64,000 nt of DNA, from the NCBI GenBank assembly GCA_017416465.1, contig JAFQCK010000159.1, positions 1 through 64,000 on the forward strand. The letters are read 5' to 3'. Of this stretch, positions 9,272 through 18,216 are shown one piece after another. A program made the translations under genes and the position numbers. Positions within the stretch are counted from its first letter, which is position 1. Every line of letters starts with the position of its first letter. Below the pieces are notes generated by a model. That model saw only the letters and a program-made list of their open reading frames with translations. It ran no database searches and had not been told where the DNA came from. Origin of the DNA: Lachnospiraceae bacterium. Lineage in GTDB: Bacteria; Bacillota; Clostridia; Lachnospirales; Lachnospiraceae.

Positions 9272-10334
9272 TTGGTACCGCCTCCTCATCTTCAGATTCA
9301 GGTTTATGCATTATCTGGATATTAAACGGGTCAACCTTAATGCCAACCTCTGTTCCAACAGGTACTAACTTTGTACTGTGAACAAGCCATTCAAATCCAT
9401 TAGCCATAACTTCCATCTCATAATGCACACCTTTGAAGATAAGATGTGTTACCTTTCCGTTAATAGTCCCTTTTCCTCTTTCAACAAGCTCAACGTCCTC
9501 AGGTCTGATTACCGCATCAACCGGTGTATTGTTACCAAAACCTGTATCTACACACTGAAACTTTGTTCCAAGAATCTCTACAACCTTATCTTCAATCATA
9601 GTTGCAGAAATAATATTACTTTCACCAATAAAGTCTGCCACAAAAGCATTCTCCGGCTCATTATATATATCTTCAGGTGTTCCAATCTGCTGAATGTATC
9701 CCTGATTCATTACGACAATAGTATCTGACATAGTAAGAGCCTCTTCCTGGTCATGAGTTACATAAATAAACGTAATTCCAAGTTCATTCTTAAGTCTTAT
9801 AAGCTCATACTGCATCTCCTGTCTGAGTTTCAAATCAAGAGCTCCCAAAGGCTCATCAAGTAAAAGAATCTTTGGCTCATTAACTATTGCTCTTGCAATT
9901 GCAATTCTCTGCTGCTGACCACCACTTAATGAATCAGCCATTCTATTTTCGAATCCATCAAGATTAACAAGCTTTAAAGCATACTTAATCTTGTCATCTA
10001 TATATTGTTTACTTTTCTTCTTAATTTTAAGTCCAAATGCTATATTCTCTGCAATAGTCATATGAGTAAATAAAGCATATTTCTGAAAAACAGTGTTAAG
10101 CTGTCTTTTATTCGGAGGAAGGTTGGTAATATCCTGTCCGCTAAAAATCACCTGTCCCATATCAGGCTGTTCAAAACCTCCAATAATCCTTAAAGTTGTG
10201 GTCTTCCCACAACCACTGGGCCCTAAAAGCGTAAGGAATTCATTCTCCCTAATATAAAGGTTCAAATCATCAAGAACCAAATTATCTCCATAAGATTTTG
10301 AAATATTAACAAGGTCTATTAATTTTTCAGCCAT
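9261..10334 (-). CDS. potA: Spermidine/putrescine ABC transporter ATPase PotA
   Basis: About 357 residues. Walker [11 protein letters not shown]-loop TVFQKYALF, signature [14 protein letters not shown] and Walker [13 protein letters not shown], followed by the H-loop [15 protein letters not shown]-terminal TOBE-type regulatory domain (VIRPEDVEL onwards) is present. It energises polyamine uptake with PotB and PotCD. The second ATG (10334) is about nine bases from AAGGA and is preferred over the first (10340), which is too close to it. It is the first gene of potA-potB-potCD-folC-folE. Confidence 0.95.
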   Translation of the reverse strand: MAEKLIDLVNISKSYGDNLVLDDLNLYIRENEFLTLLGPSGCGKTTTLRIIGGFEQPDMGQVIFSGQDITNLPPNKRQLNTVFQKYALFTHMTIAENIAFGLKIKKKSKQYIDDKIKYALKLVNLDGFENRMADSLSGGQQQRIAIARAIVNEPKILLLDEPLGALDLKLRQEMQYELIRLKNELGITFIYVTHDQEEALTMSDTIVVMNQGYIQQIGTPEDIYNEPENAFVADFIGESNIISATMIEDKVVEILGTKFQCVDTGFGNNTPVDAVIRPEDVELVERGKGTINGKVTHLIFKGVHYEMEVMANGFEWLVHSTKLVPVGTEVGIKVDPFNIQIMHKPESEDEEAVPIED

Positions 10335-10359
10335 TTTCATTTTCCTTTCCGCTTAAAAA

Positions 10360-10389
10360 GTTATAGAATATGCACTTTTTCACTATCAA
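10360..10389 (-). promoter_or_regulatory. Promoter of the potA-folE operon
   Basis: On the minus strand TTGATA (10384-10389) and TATAAC (10360-10365) are separated by 18 bp and lie about 25 bp before the potA ribosome binding site. No other promoter-like pair is as good in this 220-bp gap. No riboswitch structure was recognised between it and potA. Confidence 0.6.
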
Positions 10390-10506
10390 AAAATAGTCTT
10401 TTCTGTCGAATAAGAAAATTTACGCATATTAATATGGATTTTAATATTATTGGGGGTTTGTGTCAAGTAATTATTATTTTTATTTACAATAATCTGGTAT
10501 TCAAAC

Positions 10507-10562
10507 ATAAAATATGCTACAAACACATCATACTCGTATAAAAATGTGTTTGTAGCATATTT
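10507..10562 (-). terminator. Terminator of the 336-residue protein gene
   Basis: A 20-bp perfect stem: AAAATATGCTACAAACACAT pairs with ATGTGTTTGTAGCATATTTT with a short loop. It begins at the stop codon of the gene at 10562-11572 and ends in TATTTTATG on the minus strand. Confidence 0.85.
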
Positions 10563-11572
10563 TAATTAATTTTAACTAATGCATCATCAAGTGCATTATA
10601 ACTGTTATCAACCGTTATATAGTTATACCAAAGATAACACTTATCTAAATATTCAACCGGAATAATATATCCAATTTTAATCTTACATTCTTCACCTTTT
10701 ATCATCGGATAGTTTGTTATAATCTTATTTGAATCCATACTCCCAGTATTTAATCTCGGTGAAAACGAAACAAAATCATTTGAACTTAATGACACCATTT
10801 CCGATTCCGAAAAATATCCTTCACCTTCATCCAATCCCATCTTTTCAAGTTTATCATCAAACTCATTTAAATATAATAATTTAGGACATAAATCTGTCTG
10901 CTGTATCCATTCCGAATAAGATTCATATGCTATTTCCACAGTGACATAACATACCTCCATCTCGCTACGCTTTTCAATAATTTCGCCGGATTCGTCTCTT
11001 TTTTTAGTAATAATTGTCATATCAGATAATTCATTAGCTTCATTTAAATATTTAGTTATATCCTCATATTCTCCATAAAAATCATTTATATCCTCTTTAT
11101 TTATCTTATAACTTACATTCACATTTGTAACAATACCTTTCAAATGCTGTGATTTTATATCAAACTCTTCTGATACTTTTTTTACATTCTCTTTATTAAA
11201 TCTCAAATTCCCCTTAAGTTCTTCAGGTAATGTGTTTGAAGCTTCTTCATCAGACTCATTAATCTCATCAATATAGGAATTTCTAAAATCCATTTCATTT
11301 TTAGTTACTCCATAAAAATTAGTCACTGATAATTTATTATTAAAATCATAATATTCCACTTGCGGTTCAATATAAAATTCAAAAGAATTCATCAAATCAA
11401 TCTTACCATCTTTATAAACAATATTAACCTTTTCATCTTCAAAACTATTGTTCATCTTATTTAAAAAAGAAATTATAATATCATCCGTTTTACCATTAAA
11501 AATTGCTAAAATCATAAAAACAGCAATAAAAAACGGCAAAATAAACAAAAATAGTTTTATTATCTTCCTCAT
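10562..11572 (-). CDS. Unknown membrane-anchored protein
   Basis: 336 residues with one N-terminal hydrophobic helix (about 5-27, IIKLFLFILPFFIAVFMILAIF) and a long, acidic extracytoplasmic part with many Asn/Glu/Tyr residues. No lipobox. No domain recognised; two cysteines near the middle and two further C-terminal cysteines could form disulfides. It stands alone with its own terminator, between the pot operon and the amylase. Confidence 0.8.
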   Translation of the reverse strand: MRKIIKLFLFILPFFIAVFMILAIFNGKTDDIIISFLNKMNNSFEDEKVNIVYKDGKIDLMNSFEFYIEPQVEYYDFNNKLSVTNFYGVTKNEMDFRNSYIDEINESDEEASNTLPEELKGNLRFNKENVKKVSEEFDIKSQHLKGIVTNVNVSYKINKEDINDFYGEYEDITKYLNEANELSDMTIITKKRDESGEIIEKRSEMEVCYVTVEIAYESYSEWIQQTDLCPKLLYLNEFDDKLEKMGLDEGEGYFSESEMVSLSSNDFVSFSPRLNTGSMDSNKIITNYPMIKGEECKIKIGYIIPVEYLDKCYLWYNYITVDNSYNALDDALVKIN

Positions 11573-11880
11573 ATTTCAAACACCTATTACTTAAACTTTC
11601 TGATAACATACTTTTTCATTAACAAATCTTTTTTTAATATTTATAGGTCAGTTGCCACTATCGCTTTGTATTCATATCAGATTTTTTTATTTTATCATAA
11701 CTCTTTTTATAAATATATATTTTAACCTTAAACTTTACAAAATTCTTACATTCTCCCTATGACTTAAAAATTAACAATTTTGTATGTATCTGTTGACTTC
11801 CTATGTGTAAACAAGTTATACTAAATAAAAATTTTTTAATATTAAGTAGATGGTTGTGAAATCATAATATCAACAACACT

Positions 11881-12000
11881 TTGTTCATTGCGAATTGCGA
11901 CTTTGGGCGCACAATTAGGCATATTTGTACGTAAAATGCGAACAAATATGCCTAATTGTCCGAACAACGGAGTGAAAGCTTGAACAAAGTGTTGTTGATA
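11881..12000. repeat. Intergenic hairpin element, copy A
   Basis: An outer 19-bp inverted repeat (ATCAACAACACTTTGTTCA at the left, its complement at the right end) encloses an inner 18-bp inverted repeat (ACAATTAGGCATATTTGT and complement). Between the two stems lie two fixed blocks, GCGAATTGCGACTTTGGGCG and CGAACAACGGAGTGA. The same blocks recur in copy B at about 38146-38270 with different stems. The rest of the 11573-12044 gap is AT-rich without other recognisable signals. Confidence 0.8.
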
Positions 12001-12044
12001 TGACCTTTATAATCATTTACAAAATTTTCGAAAGGAATATTTAT

Positions 12045-13463
12045 ATGAAAAAAACATTTAAAAAAACTCTTTGCATTCTTTTAGCCGGAGCTATATCTTT
12101 TTCATTTATTGGTTGCTCTGACAGTAAAAAAGAAGATACAAACAAAATCATCGAAGACGAACCAATTGAAGGCAACAGACTTCAGGCAGATTGGGTTGAC
12201 ACTGCAATTATGTATGAAGTTAATGTAAGACAGTATACTGAAGAAGGAACTTTTGATGCATTTGCAGAGCATCTTGAAAGACTTAAAGAAATGGGTGTAA
12301 ATTGCCTCTGGTTCATGCCTATTCATCCTATCTCTCAGGTTCATAAAAAAGGGACTTTAGGTTCTTACTATGCAGTAGCTGATTATAAAGGTGTTAATAG
12401 CGAATTTGGTAATTTAGAAGACTTTAAAGAACTTGTAAACAAAGCACATGATATGGGATTTACAGTTATTCTTGACTGGGTTGCTAACCACACCGGTTGG
12501 GACCATGTATGGATTACAGAACATCCTGAATACTATACAAAAGATGAAGAGGGTAACATTATTCATCCTTTAGGCACTGATTGGATTGACGTTGCAGACC
12601 TTGATTTTGAAAATCAGGAAATGCGTGCAGCTATGATTGATGCAATGAAGTTTTGGGTTGAAGAAGTTGATATCGATGGTTTCAGATGTGACCACGCACA
12701 TGGTGTTCCACTTGATTTCTGGCAGGAAGCAAGAACAACTCTTGACGCCATCAAACCAATCTATATGGTTGCAGAAGATGGAACAAATAGTGATTCTGTT
12801 ATGAACATAGCCTTTGACAGTAATTATCACTTTGATTATTATGATAAATTAAAGCTTGCAACTCAAGTACCGGGTTGTGGTGATGATTTACAGAAATATG
12901 TTGACAGAGAACTTCCTTATGGTGGATTTAAGATGAATTTCTTAGACAATCATGACAAAAACACTTATGATGGAACACTTGCTGAACGTTTTGGTGAAGA
13001 AAAACTTGGTGCATTATATACTTTACTTTTTACATCCGAAGGTATGCCATTAATATATTCAGGTAATGAAGAAGATATAGATATTAGTCTTGAATTCTTT
13101 GAAAAAGATAATATTAACTTTGGTGATTACAAATATAGCGAAATGCTTTCCAAATTATGTGAAATCAAAACTACTTATGAAGCACTTTATAATGGTGCAG
13201 CCGGCGGAAATGCAAGAATTATTACTTGTGATAATCAAAGCATTATTGCATTTAAGAGAGTTAAGAATGGTAAACAGATTACAGTTATTGTAAACATGTC
13301 AGATACTGAGCAGAAAGTTAAATATGATGAGAAACTCCTCTCCGGAAAGATACTCTTTAATGGTGATGGAACAGGAATGTCTGATAAAATAGGTTCAGAT
13401 TTTAAATCTACTTCTTCTAACACTTTAAGTGCGTGGGAATATTACATTATAGTTTCTGAATAA
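12045..13463 (+). CDS. Secreted lipoprotein alpha-amylase (GH13)
   Basis: 472 residues. A signal peptide with lipobox FIGC (Cys about 22) predicts anchoring to the outer face of the membrane. All four GH13 regions are seen: DWVANH (I), DGFRCDHA with the nucleophile Asp (II), MVAEDG with the acid Glu (III) and FLDNHD (IV). A short C-terminal beta domain follows. It should cleave alpha-glucans outside the cell; fine specificity cannot be read. The ATG at 12045 (AAAGGA upstream, start of MKKTFKK signal) is used rather than the upstream ATG at 12000. Monocistronic, ending in a shared terminator. Confidence 0.93.
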   Translation: MKKTFKKTLCILLAGAISFSFIGCSDSKKEDTNKIIEDEPIEGNRLQADWVDTAIMYEVNVRQYTEEGTFDAFAEHLERLKEMGVNCLWFMPIHPISQVHKKGTLGSYYAVADYKGVNSEFGNLEDFKELVNKAHDMGFTVILDWVANHTGWDHVWITEHPEYYTKDEEGNIIHPLGTDWIDVADLDFENQEMRAAMIDAMKFWVEEVDIDGFRCDHAHGVPLDFWQEARTTLDAIKPIYMVAEDGTNSDSVMNIAFDSNYHFDYYDKLKLATQVPGCGDDLQKYVDRELPYGGFKMNFLDNHDKNTYDGTLAERFGEEKLGALYTLLFTSEGMPLIYSGNEEDIDISLEFFEKDNINFGDYKYSEMLSKLCEIKTTYEALYNGAAGGNARIITCDNQSIIAFKRVKNGKQITVIVNMSDTEQKVKYDEKLLSGKILFNGDGTGMSDKIGSDFKSTSSNTLSAWEYYIIVSE

Positions 13464-13476
13464 ATTCATATATTTA

Positions 13477-13535
13477 TAAAACACATCCGGTTTGCTTGCC
13501 ATTAAAATACAAGAAAGCCGGATGTGTTTTAATTT
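13477..13535. terminator. Bidirectional terminator between amylase and DHH genes
   Basis: AAAACACATCCGG at 13478-13490 pairs with CCGGATGTGTTTT at 13518-13530, followed by T-rich sequence on both strands. It separates convergent genes. Confidence 0.85.
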
Positions 13536-13542
13536 AATTCAT

Positions 13543-15033
13543 TCATACTTCTTCATATGTAGCATTAAAAACTTCCCTATTAAGTATATAAATATCATTT
13601 TCATCATCTTCAATATAACATATATAATCCCCTACATTTCCAATCATATATTTTTCATAATCCCATCTTGTAAATACTTTCGTAGGTTTATAAAGCTGTT
13701 TAGCATATATTCTTGAATTTTCCTTACATATACAGCTTTTTGCATATTCCATAAGATTATATTCTTCATCAGTATCAAGATTTCTAACGGAAGGGTCATA
13801 TTCAAAATGCTTACTAAATTTGTTTTCACCTTCATTGTATTTCTTTTCGAATACCTTTCTTTCAATTGGATATGCTTCTCCAAAATAACCTATCATTATA
13901 TAAATATCAGGTGACGTATTAATATACACATCGCCTTCATATGTTCTTATCTTACATTCAGTTCCTTCTTTTGCCAAATCCATTGACCTAATAAATCCAC
14001 ATTCAATCTGTTTCTTTGCATATTTTTTAAATTCATCAATTCCTTCTATATCATCTTTCTTTCTTATAATGCTGTAATTTTCATAATATTTACCAACTCT
14101 GTCAAAGAAATATGCTTCAATACCAAGTTCTCCATATACCTTGCTAAATCTCTTAGCACTAATAAACCCTCCCGCCTTATCATTATGTCCACCACCATTA
14201 CCTATTCGTTCAGTAAGAAAAACTGCCAAATCATTTGCAGCAACATCTATTACACAACTTCTTATTGATAACTTATATCCACCGGGACATTCATTGTAAA
14301 TAATACTTACATCAATGGTATCAACCTGTAACACCAAATCTCCAATAATTCCAAGAATATTAGGGTCACATGGTTTAGCTTTAATAATTGATATGCGTTT
14401 ATGCTCATCAAAACTATATCTTATTAAAGCTATTCCTGCTGTTTCAAGCTCTTGTATAGTAAAGTTAGAATGTACCAGTTTCTTTATAAGAGCTTTATCA
14501 ACTCTAAGATAATCTATCATTTCTCTTTCAAGAGGATGGCGTAATTCCGAAAACCCATTACTATCCATATACAATCCGTAATATAATGCCGTTGACACTC
14601 CTACATCATTATTAATTCTCATTCCCTCTTTCTTCAGAAGGTCATAACATATGGTTGCACAACTTACAATATGACTTCTGATTTCACACATTTCATCTGA
14701 TTCTTTTCCTGTATTGTGATGGTCTATTATAGCAATATTCTGTGCCTCAAACTTTTTAATATTTCCTTCACCATACTGGCAATCTACTGTAATTAATAAT
14801 TCAGGATTACCAATATCCGTAACATATTCAACCGGTAAATTTAATGATTCTATAAGCAATAATATATTACTCTTTGTAATTTTAAAACTACCACTATATA
14901 CAAGTCTTACATTTTTACCTTTATCTTCAAAATATTTATAAATCGAATATCCTGAGCCAATTGCATCTGCATCAGGATTATCATGCATCTGAATCACAAT
15001 ATCATTATATTTTTCAAGTGTGGATAATTTCAT
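13543..15033 (-). CDS. DHH-family phosphoesterase
   Basis: 496 residues. The N-terminal DHH domain shows DNPDADAIGS (about 18-27), a DCQYG metal site and IIDHHNTG (about 101-108). DHHA1-like GNGGGHNDKAGG lies at about 283-294. These are manganese-dependent enzymes such as nano-RNase or cyclic-dinucleotide phosphodiesterases. The C-terminal 180 residues form an extra domain I do not recognise. SD is GAGGAAAATCT. It lies 76 bp after the TIR gene on the same strand, so it may belong to the reverse transcriptase-TIR transcription unit, but the gap leaves this open. Confidence 0.88.
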   Translation of the reverse strand: MKLSTLEKYNDIVIQMHDNPDADAIGSGYSIYKYFEDKGKNVRLVYSGSFKITKSNILLLIESLNLPVEYVTDIGNPELLITVDCQYGEGNIKKFEAQNIAIIDHHNTGKESDEMCEIRSHIVSCATICYDLLKKEGMRINNDVGVSTALYYGLYMDSNGFSELRHPLEREMIDYLRVDKALIKKLVHSNFTIQELETAGIALIRYSFDEHKRISIIKAKPCDPNILGIIGDLVLQVDTIDVSIIYNECPGGYKLSIRSCVIDVAANDLAVFLTERIGNGGGHNDKAGGFISAKRFSKVYGELGIEAYFFDRVGKYYENYSIIRKKDDIEGIDEFKKYAKKQIECGFIRSMDLAKEGTECKIRTYEGDVYINTSPDIYIMIGYFGEAYPIERKVFEKKYNEGENKFSKHFEYDPSVRNLDTDEEYNLMEYAKSCICKENSRIYAKQLYKPTKVFTRWDYEKYMIGNVGDYICYIEDDENDIYILNREVFNATYEEV

Positions 15034-15109
15034 AGATTTTCCTCGTTTCTATACTAAAATTTTTATTCGTAACAAATTATAGTGTATGTATTTAAATATT
15101 TAATAATTA

Positions 15110-16645
15110 CTATGAAGCAAGTACTGTTTTATCAATACCATTTGCAATACCAATTGCAATTTTTTCCTGATAATCCTCTGTAACCAACAATTTATCCTCT
15201 TCCGGATTTGAAAGATAGCCAACTTCAACTATTGTAACAGGCACCTGACTCCAATTAATAAATGCCATCGTATCTGTTTCCCAGATATTTTGTTTCTTAC
15301 AATCTGTACTAATAACCATTTCTTCTAAAATACATTCCGATAATTTCCTAGACTGAGCGTAGCTTTCTGCATTATATGGATTATTTTTTGTCTGACAAAT
15401 TGCCATAGCTCCATTTACTGTTGAATCCTCTGATACATTTGCATCTATCCTTATTAGTGCAGATACTTTGTTTTCATTAGCCATTTCAGCTCTCATAGCA
15501 TTACTAATATTTACATCATTACTTTTTCTGGTCATTAACACAGTATAACCTCTTTTTTTCAACTCTTTTTCTAATTTTAATGCAATCTGTAAATTAAGTT
15601 CACTCTCTACAATCCCCGTGCTAATTCCTGTACTTGAAGTCCCCATTTTATTCTTTGTTTCGGTCGCTCCCGGTCCAATTGCTTCTTTTTCTCTATTATC
15701 ATTCTTTTGGAGAGCCGCATCAATTGCAATTGTCATAGATTCTCTCATTTTTCTGGCTTCTTCACTATCCGCAAAATAGTTTGAAGTTTGTTCTTCACTT
15801 GAAGGCTCTTCTGTAATTATACTTTCTTTATTATCCGAAGAGTTTTCTTCATTGTTCTTTGAAGTAACTTCATTATTAACTAAAATACTTTCGCTATTTC
15901 CTTCTTCATTTGATTTATCATCTTTCCCTGATGAGATTGCTACAATTACTGCAACCAATACTACAATAACAAAAACTGATGCTACAGCGAAAATTTTCAA
16001 AAATTTTTGCTCTACTTTATTTGTTTCCGCAAAAATATTGTCCATCATTGATTCTTGTGTACTTGCAATAATATCATCTGCTGATACTAACGGTGTTACC
16101 TCTTTAACATTTTCCGGTTGTGTATAAACTTCTTTTATCTCATTAGTTCTATCTGTATCCGGTGTGATAACAACTTTATTAAGTTCAGCTTCTTCTTTAA
16201 GCATCTCATAATTTAGTTTTTTTTCAAGTTCATCAAATTCTTCCTCTTCTTTTTCACGAAGTATCTTTTTTATTAAAGAATATAACTCGCTTAAATCATC
16301 ACTTTTCTTAATATCACGCCATTGATTAGTCATAAGAAAATATTCCATAGACTTAGATAATTCCACAAATTCCAATTTGTATACAACAATAGGAATAGAA
16401 CGGCTTACAGCCCTTTCCACTTCTCTTAACACATGTGGAGAATTATTAGCTTCATTCGATAACATTAAAAGCAATACTTTGGAATTATCAAGTCCATCCA
16501 ACAATTCTTCTGCATAGCTTGCACCTACTTTAATATCTCTTGGTGCAATAAAACAATTTATATAATTTTTCTCTAAATACTCACATATTCTTGTTGCCTC
16601 TTTTTCATCTGATGATGAGTGAGATATAAAAATTTCTTTTTCCAT
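15110..16645 (-). CDS. TIR domain protein with transmembrane helix and degenerate amidase domain
   Basis: 511 residues in three parts. Residues 1-130 are a bacterial TIR domain (EIFISHSSSDEKEA, FIAPRDIKVG, SPHVLREVERAV with the probable NADase Glu75). Residues 217-238 form one membrane helix. Residues 303-511 are an N-acetylmuramoyl-L-alanine amidase (Amidase_3) fold. In the amidase the first zinc His (DAGHQ in relatives) is Leu312 (DAALQ) and the later His of RIHAN is Asp401 (RIDAN), while Glu347 and Glu474 (VEVGYLSN) remain. It is therefore probably a non-catalytic muropeptide or cell-wall sensor facing outwards, with TIR inside (inference). It starts 22 bp after the reverse transcriptase with SD AGAGGATTCAA. 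Confidence 0.9.
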   Translation of the reverse strand: MEKEIFISHSSSDEKEATRICEYLEKNYINCFIAPRDIKVGASYAEELLDGLDNSKVLLLMLSNEANNSPHVLREVERAVSRSIPIVVYKLEFVELSKSMEYFLMTNQWRDIKKSDDLSELYSLIKKILREKEEEEFDELEKKLNYEMLKEEAELNKVVITPDTDRTNEIKEVYTQPENVKEVTPLVSADDIIASTQESMMDNIFAETNKVEQKFLKIFAVASVFVIVVLVAVIVAISSGKDDKSNEEGNSESILVNNEVTSKNNEENSSDNKESIITEEPSSEEQTSNYFADSEEARKMRESMTIAIDAALQKNDNREKEAIGPGATETKNKMGTSSTGISTGIVESELNLQIALKLEKELKKRGYTVLMTRKSNDVNISNAMRAEMANENKVSALIRIDANVSEDSTVNGAMAICQTKNNPYNAESYAQSRKLSECILEEMVISTDCKKQNIWETDTMAFINWSQVPVTIVEVGYLSNPEEDKLLVTEDYQEKIAIGIANGIDKTVLAS

Positions 16646-16667
16646 TTGAATCCTCTTTCCGGGTATT

Positions 16668-17900
16668 CTATCGCAAAAAACTACATTTTACTTTATAATA
16701 CTCATTAACCAAATTACGATAACCCCATTTTTTCATAGTTTCATATTCAATACGATAGTTTCCTTTATAATGTCTCCCTGTTACAGCATATCTTATATAC
16801 TCTTGCATATATTTGTCAATCTCTTTCAATCCTTTATCTGTAGTTAAATTCGGAAAAAACCATTTACTCCATGTAAAATCATTTTCTTCATCATAGCCAA
16901 AGAACTTTTTATTCATTGCCCTGATAAATCCAATTGCAGCCTTTTCTTCACTCAAACCTTTCTTTCTCTGCCATCTTCTAAGAGCTTCCGCTTTTCTCTT
17001 TATCTTTTTCTTAATCTTTCTCTTAGTATTTTCAGACAAATCAAACTGACCATCACTATATTTAAATCCTAAAAATTCCCATTCATCACCAGGATTTGCA
17101 AAAAAAACTTTACTTTCATTTATCTTTAAATGTTTTTCATCCAATTTAGCATATAATAATTTCTGATATTCTAATAAAGATTCATAATCCTTAGCAAAAA
17201 TCAAAATATCATCTGAATATCTAAAATATTCAATACTATTTTCTCTAAAATATTCATCAACATCTTTTAGATAAATATTCGCTAAAAATGGTGAAAACGG
17301 AACTCCTGCCATTGCTCCATGACTTTCATCTTCTGTTACACTTCCATTAATTAAAACCTTATTTTCTTCTAAAATCTTTATGATTAAATTAAACAAATCT
17401 TCTTCATCTGACTTAACTTCAGACATCATTTCTTTTAGAATATCAATATTAATAGAGTTAAAATAATTACTTATATCTGCTTTAAAACAATAATAGTCTT
17501 TAAATGAAGGATTTCTCAAAATTCTTTTTAGCGCGTTAGATGCTCCATAATCTCTTCTGAATGCATAACAGTTAGGTTCAAATAAATAGTCATACTTATA
17601 TAACTTATACGCAATAAACTTTAAAGTTATATTAATATCTTCACTAAATGTATACACAACTCTTTTCTTTGTAGTTCCTTCTTTACTAATAATTGTTTTT
17701 ATTGGAAATTCATCAGGAAATCTTCCTTCATCAATCATACATTTAATCCAAATATATTCTTTCTTCTCAATAAATCCGGTAAAACCTTCCTTCTCTTTTT
17801 TAGACAAGTTTCCTTTTTGCAATTTATATTCTAAAAATTCTTCCCACTCTATATCACTACCTATACTATCCAAAATCGAAAAATCTTTAATTTTCAACAC
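16668..17900 (-). CDS. Reverse transcriptase, retron/DRT-like, group unassigned
   Basis: RNA-directed DNA polymerase of about 410 residues with palm motifs: NCYAFRRDYGASNALKR (fingers), KADISNYFNSI with catalytic Asp about 142, GVPFSPFLANIYL about 199-211, and YSDD about 228-231 with both metal-binding Asp. LKINESK and EFLGFKYSDG follow. No maturase, HNH or integrase domain is present, and the DGR-type SQ motif and retron-type C-terminus are not obvious. The C-terminal 100 residues (ending YKGNYRIEYETMKKWGYRNLVNEYYKVK) are a conserved-looking extension I cannot name. GTG at 17900 (GGAGG six bases upstream) or TTG at 17897 is the likely start; upstream in-frame sequence is the hairpin RNA. A structured RNA precedes it and a TIR gene follows 22 bp later. 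Confidence 0.9.
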   Translation of the reverse strand: MLKIKDFSILDSIGSDIEWEEFLEYKLQKGNLSKKEKEGFTGFIEKKEYIWIKCMIDEGRFPDEFPIKTIISKEGTTKKRVVYTFSEDINITLKFIAYKLYKYDYLFEPNCYAFRRDYGASNALKRILRNPSFKDYYCFKADISNYFNSINIDILKEMMSEVKSDEEDLFNLIIKILEENKVLINGSVTEDESHGAMAGVPFSPFLANIYLKDVDEYFRENSIEYFRYSDDILIFAKDYESLLEYQKLLYAKLDEKHLKINESKVFFANPGDEWEFLGFKYSDGQFDLSENTKRKIKKKIKRKAEALRRWQRKKGLSEEKAAIGFIRAMNKKFFGYDEENDFTWSKWFFPNLTTDKGLKEIDKYMQEYIRYAVTGRHYKGNYRIEYETMKKWGYRNLVNEYYKVKCSFLR

Positions 17901-17930
17901 ACTAATCCTCCATGCCTGAGCTTTTGCGAA

Positions 17931-18150
17931 GGCAATGCGTGGCAAATATCAAATTTGCCACTGCAATCAACAGAATTTGTTCTATACCACAAATTCTTGT
18001 GTGAAAAATAAGGTCATCAGATTTATTTTTCACACTAATCTCCATACAATAGAAAAAGAAAGAGAAAACTATTTGACGAAGATAAGTCGTACTTATCTTC
18101 ACTAGACTGAACATATCCAAACTACCCGCAAAGTTTTATAACCGGATATG
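17931..18150 (-). ncRNA. Candidate structured RNA upstream of the reverse transcriptase
   Basis: About 210 nt carry five stems: 17939-17947 with 17953-17961 (9 bp), 17972-17980 with 17989-17997 (9 bp), 17999-18011 with 18023-18035 (13 bp, perfect), 18078-18087 with 18091-18100 (10 bp, 3-nt loop), and 18112-18118 with 18144-18150 enclosing 18119-18123 with 18132-18136. The last hairpin abuts the reverse transcriptase ribosome binding site. Retrons and several DRT defence systems carry their template RNA exactly here. No a1/a2 pair or priming G could be identified, so this is a candidate, not a proven template. A similar 9-10 bp stem (AGAATTTGT) recurs upstream of hflX, so part could be a dispersed repeat. 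Confidence 0.55.
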
Positions 18151-18216
18151 CTTCACCCGCCACGAGTGTAACTTTAATTACATTTCTCTTTCCTTTTAAC
18201 AAATTTATATCAATAT

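Noticed and set aside
12000..12044. Earlier start for the lipoprotein amylase
   Set aside because: It lies within the hairpin element and would place 15 residues before the signal peptide; ATG 12045 has AAAGGA.
17902..18120. 72-codon ORF overlapping the hairpin array
   Set aside because: It reads through five palindromes, has no SD before its first codon and encodes an unlikely peptide; the RNA structure is the better explanation.
16668..18216. Diversity-generating retroelement
   Set aside because: No SQ-type RT motif, no target gene with a lectin-like variable end, and the short near-repeat (GGAG(G)ATTAGTGTG) is not an adenine-specific TR/VR pair.
16668..18216. Group II intron with maturase
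   Set aside because: No maturase X or endonuclease domain and no domain V hairpin (GAGC...GUUC type) visible after the RT; the next gene starts 22 bp later.
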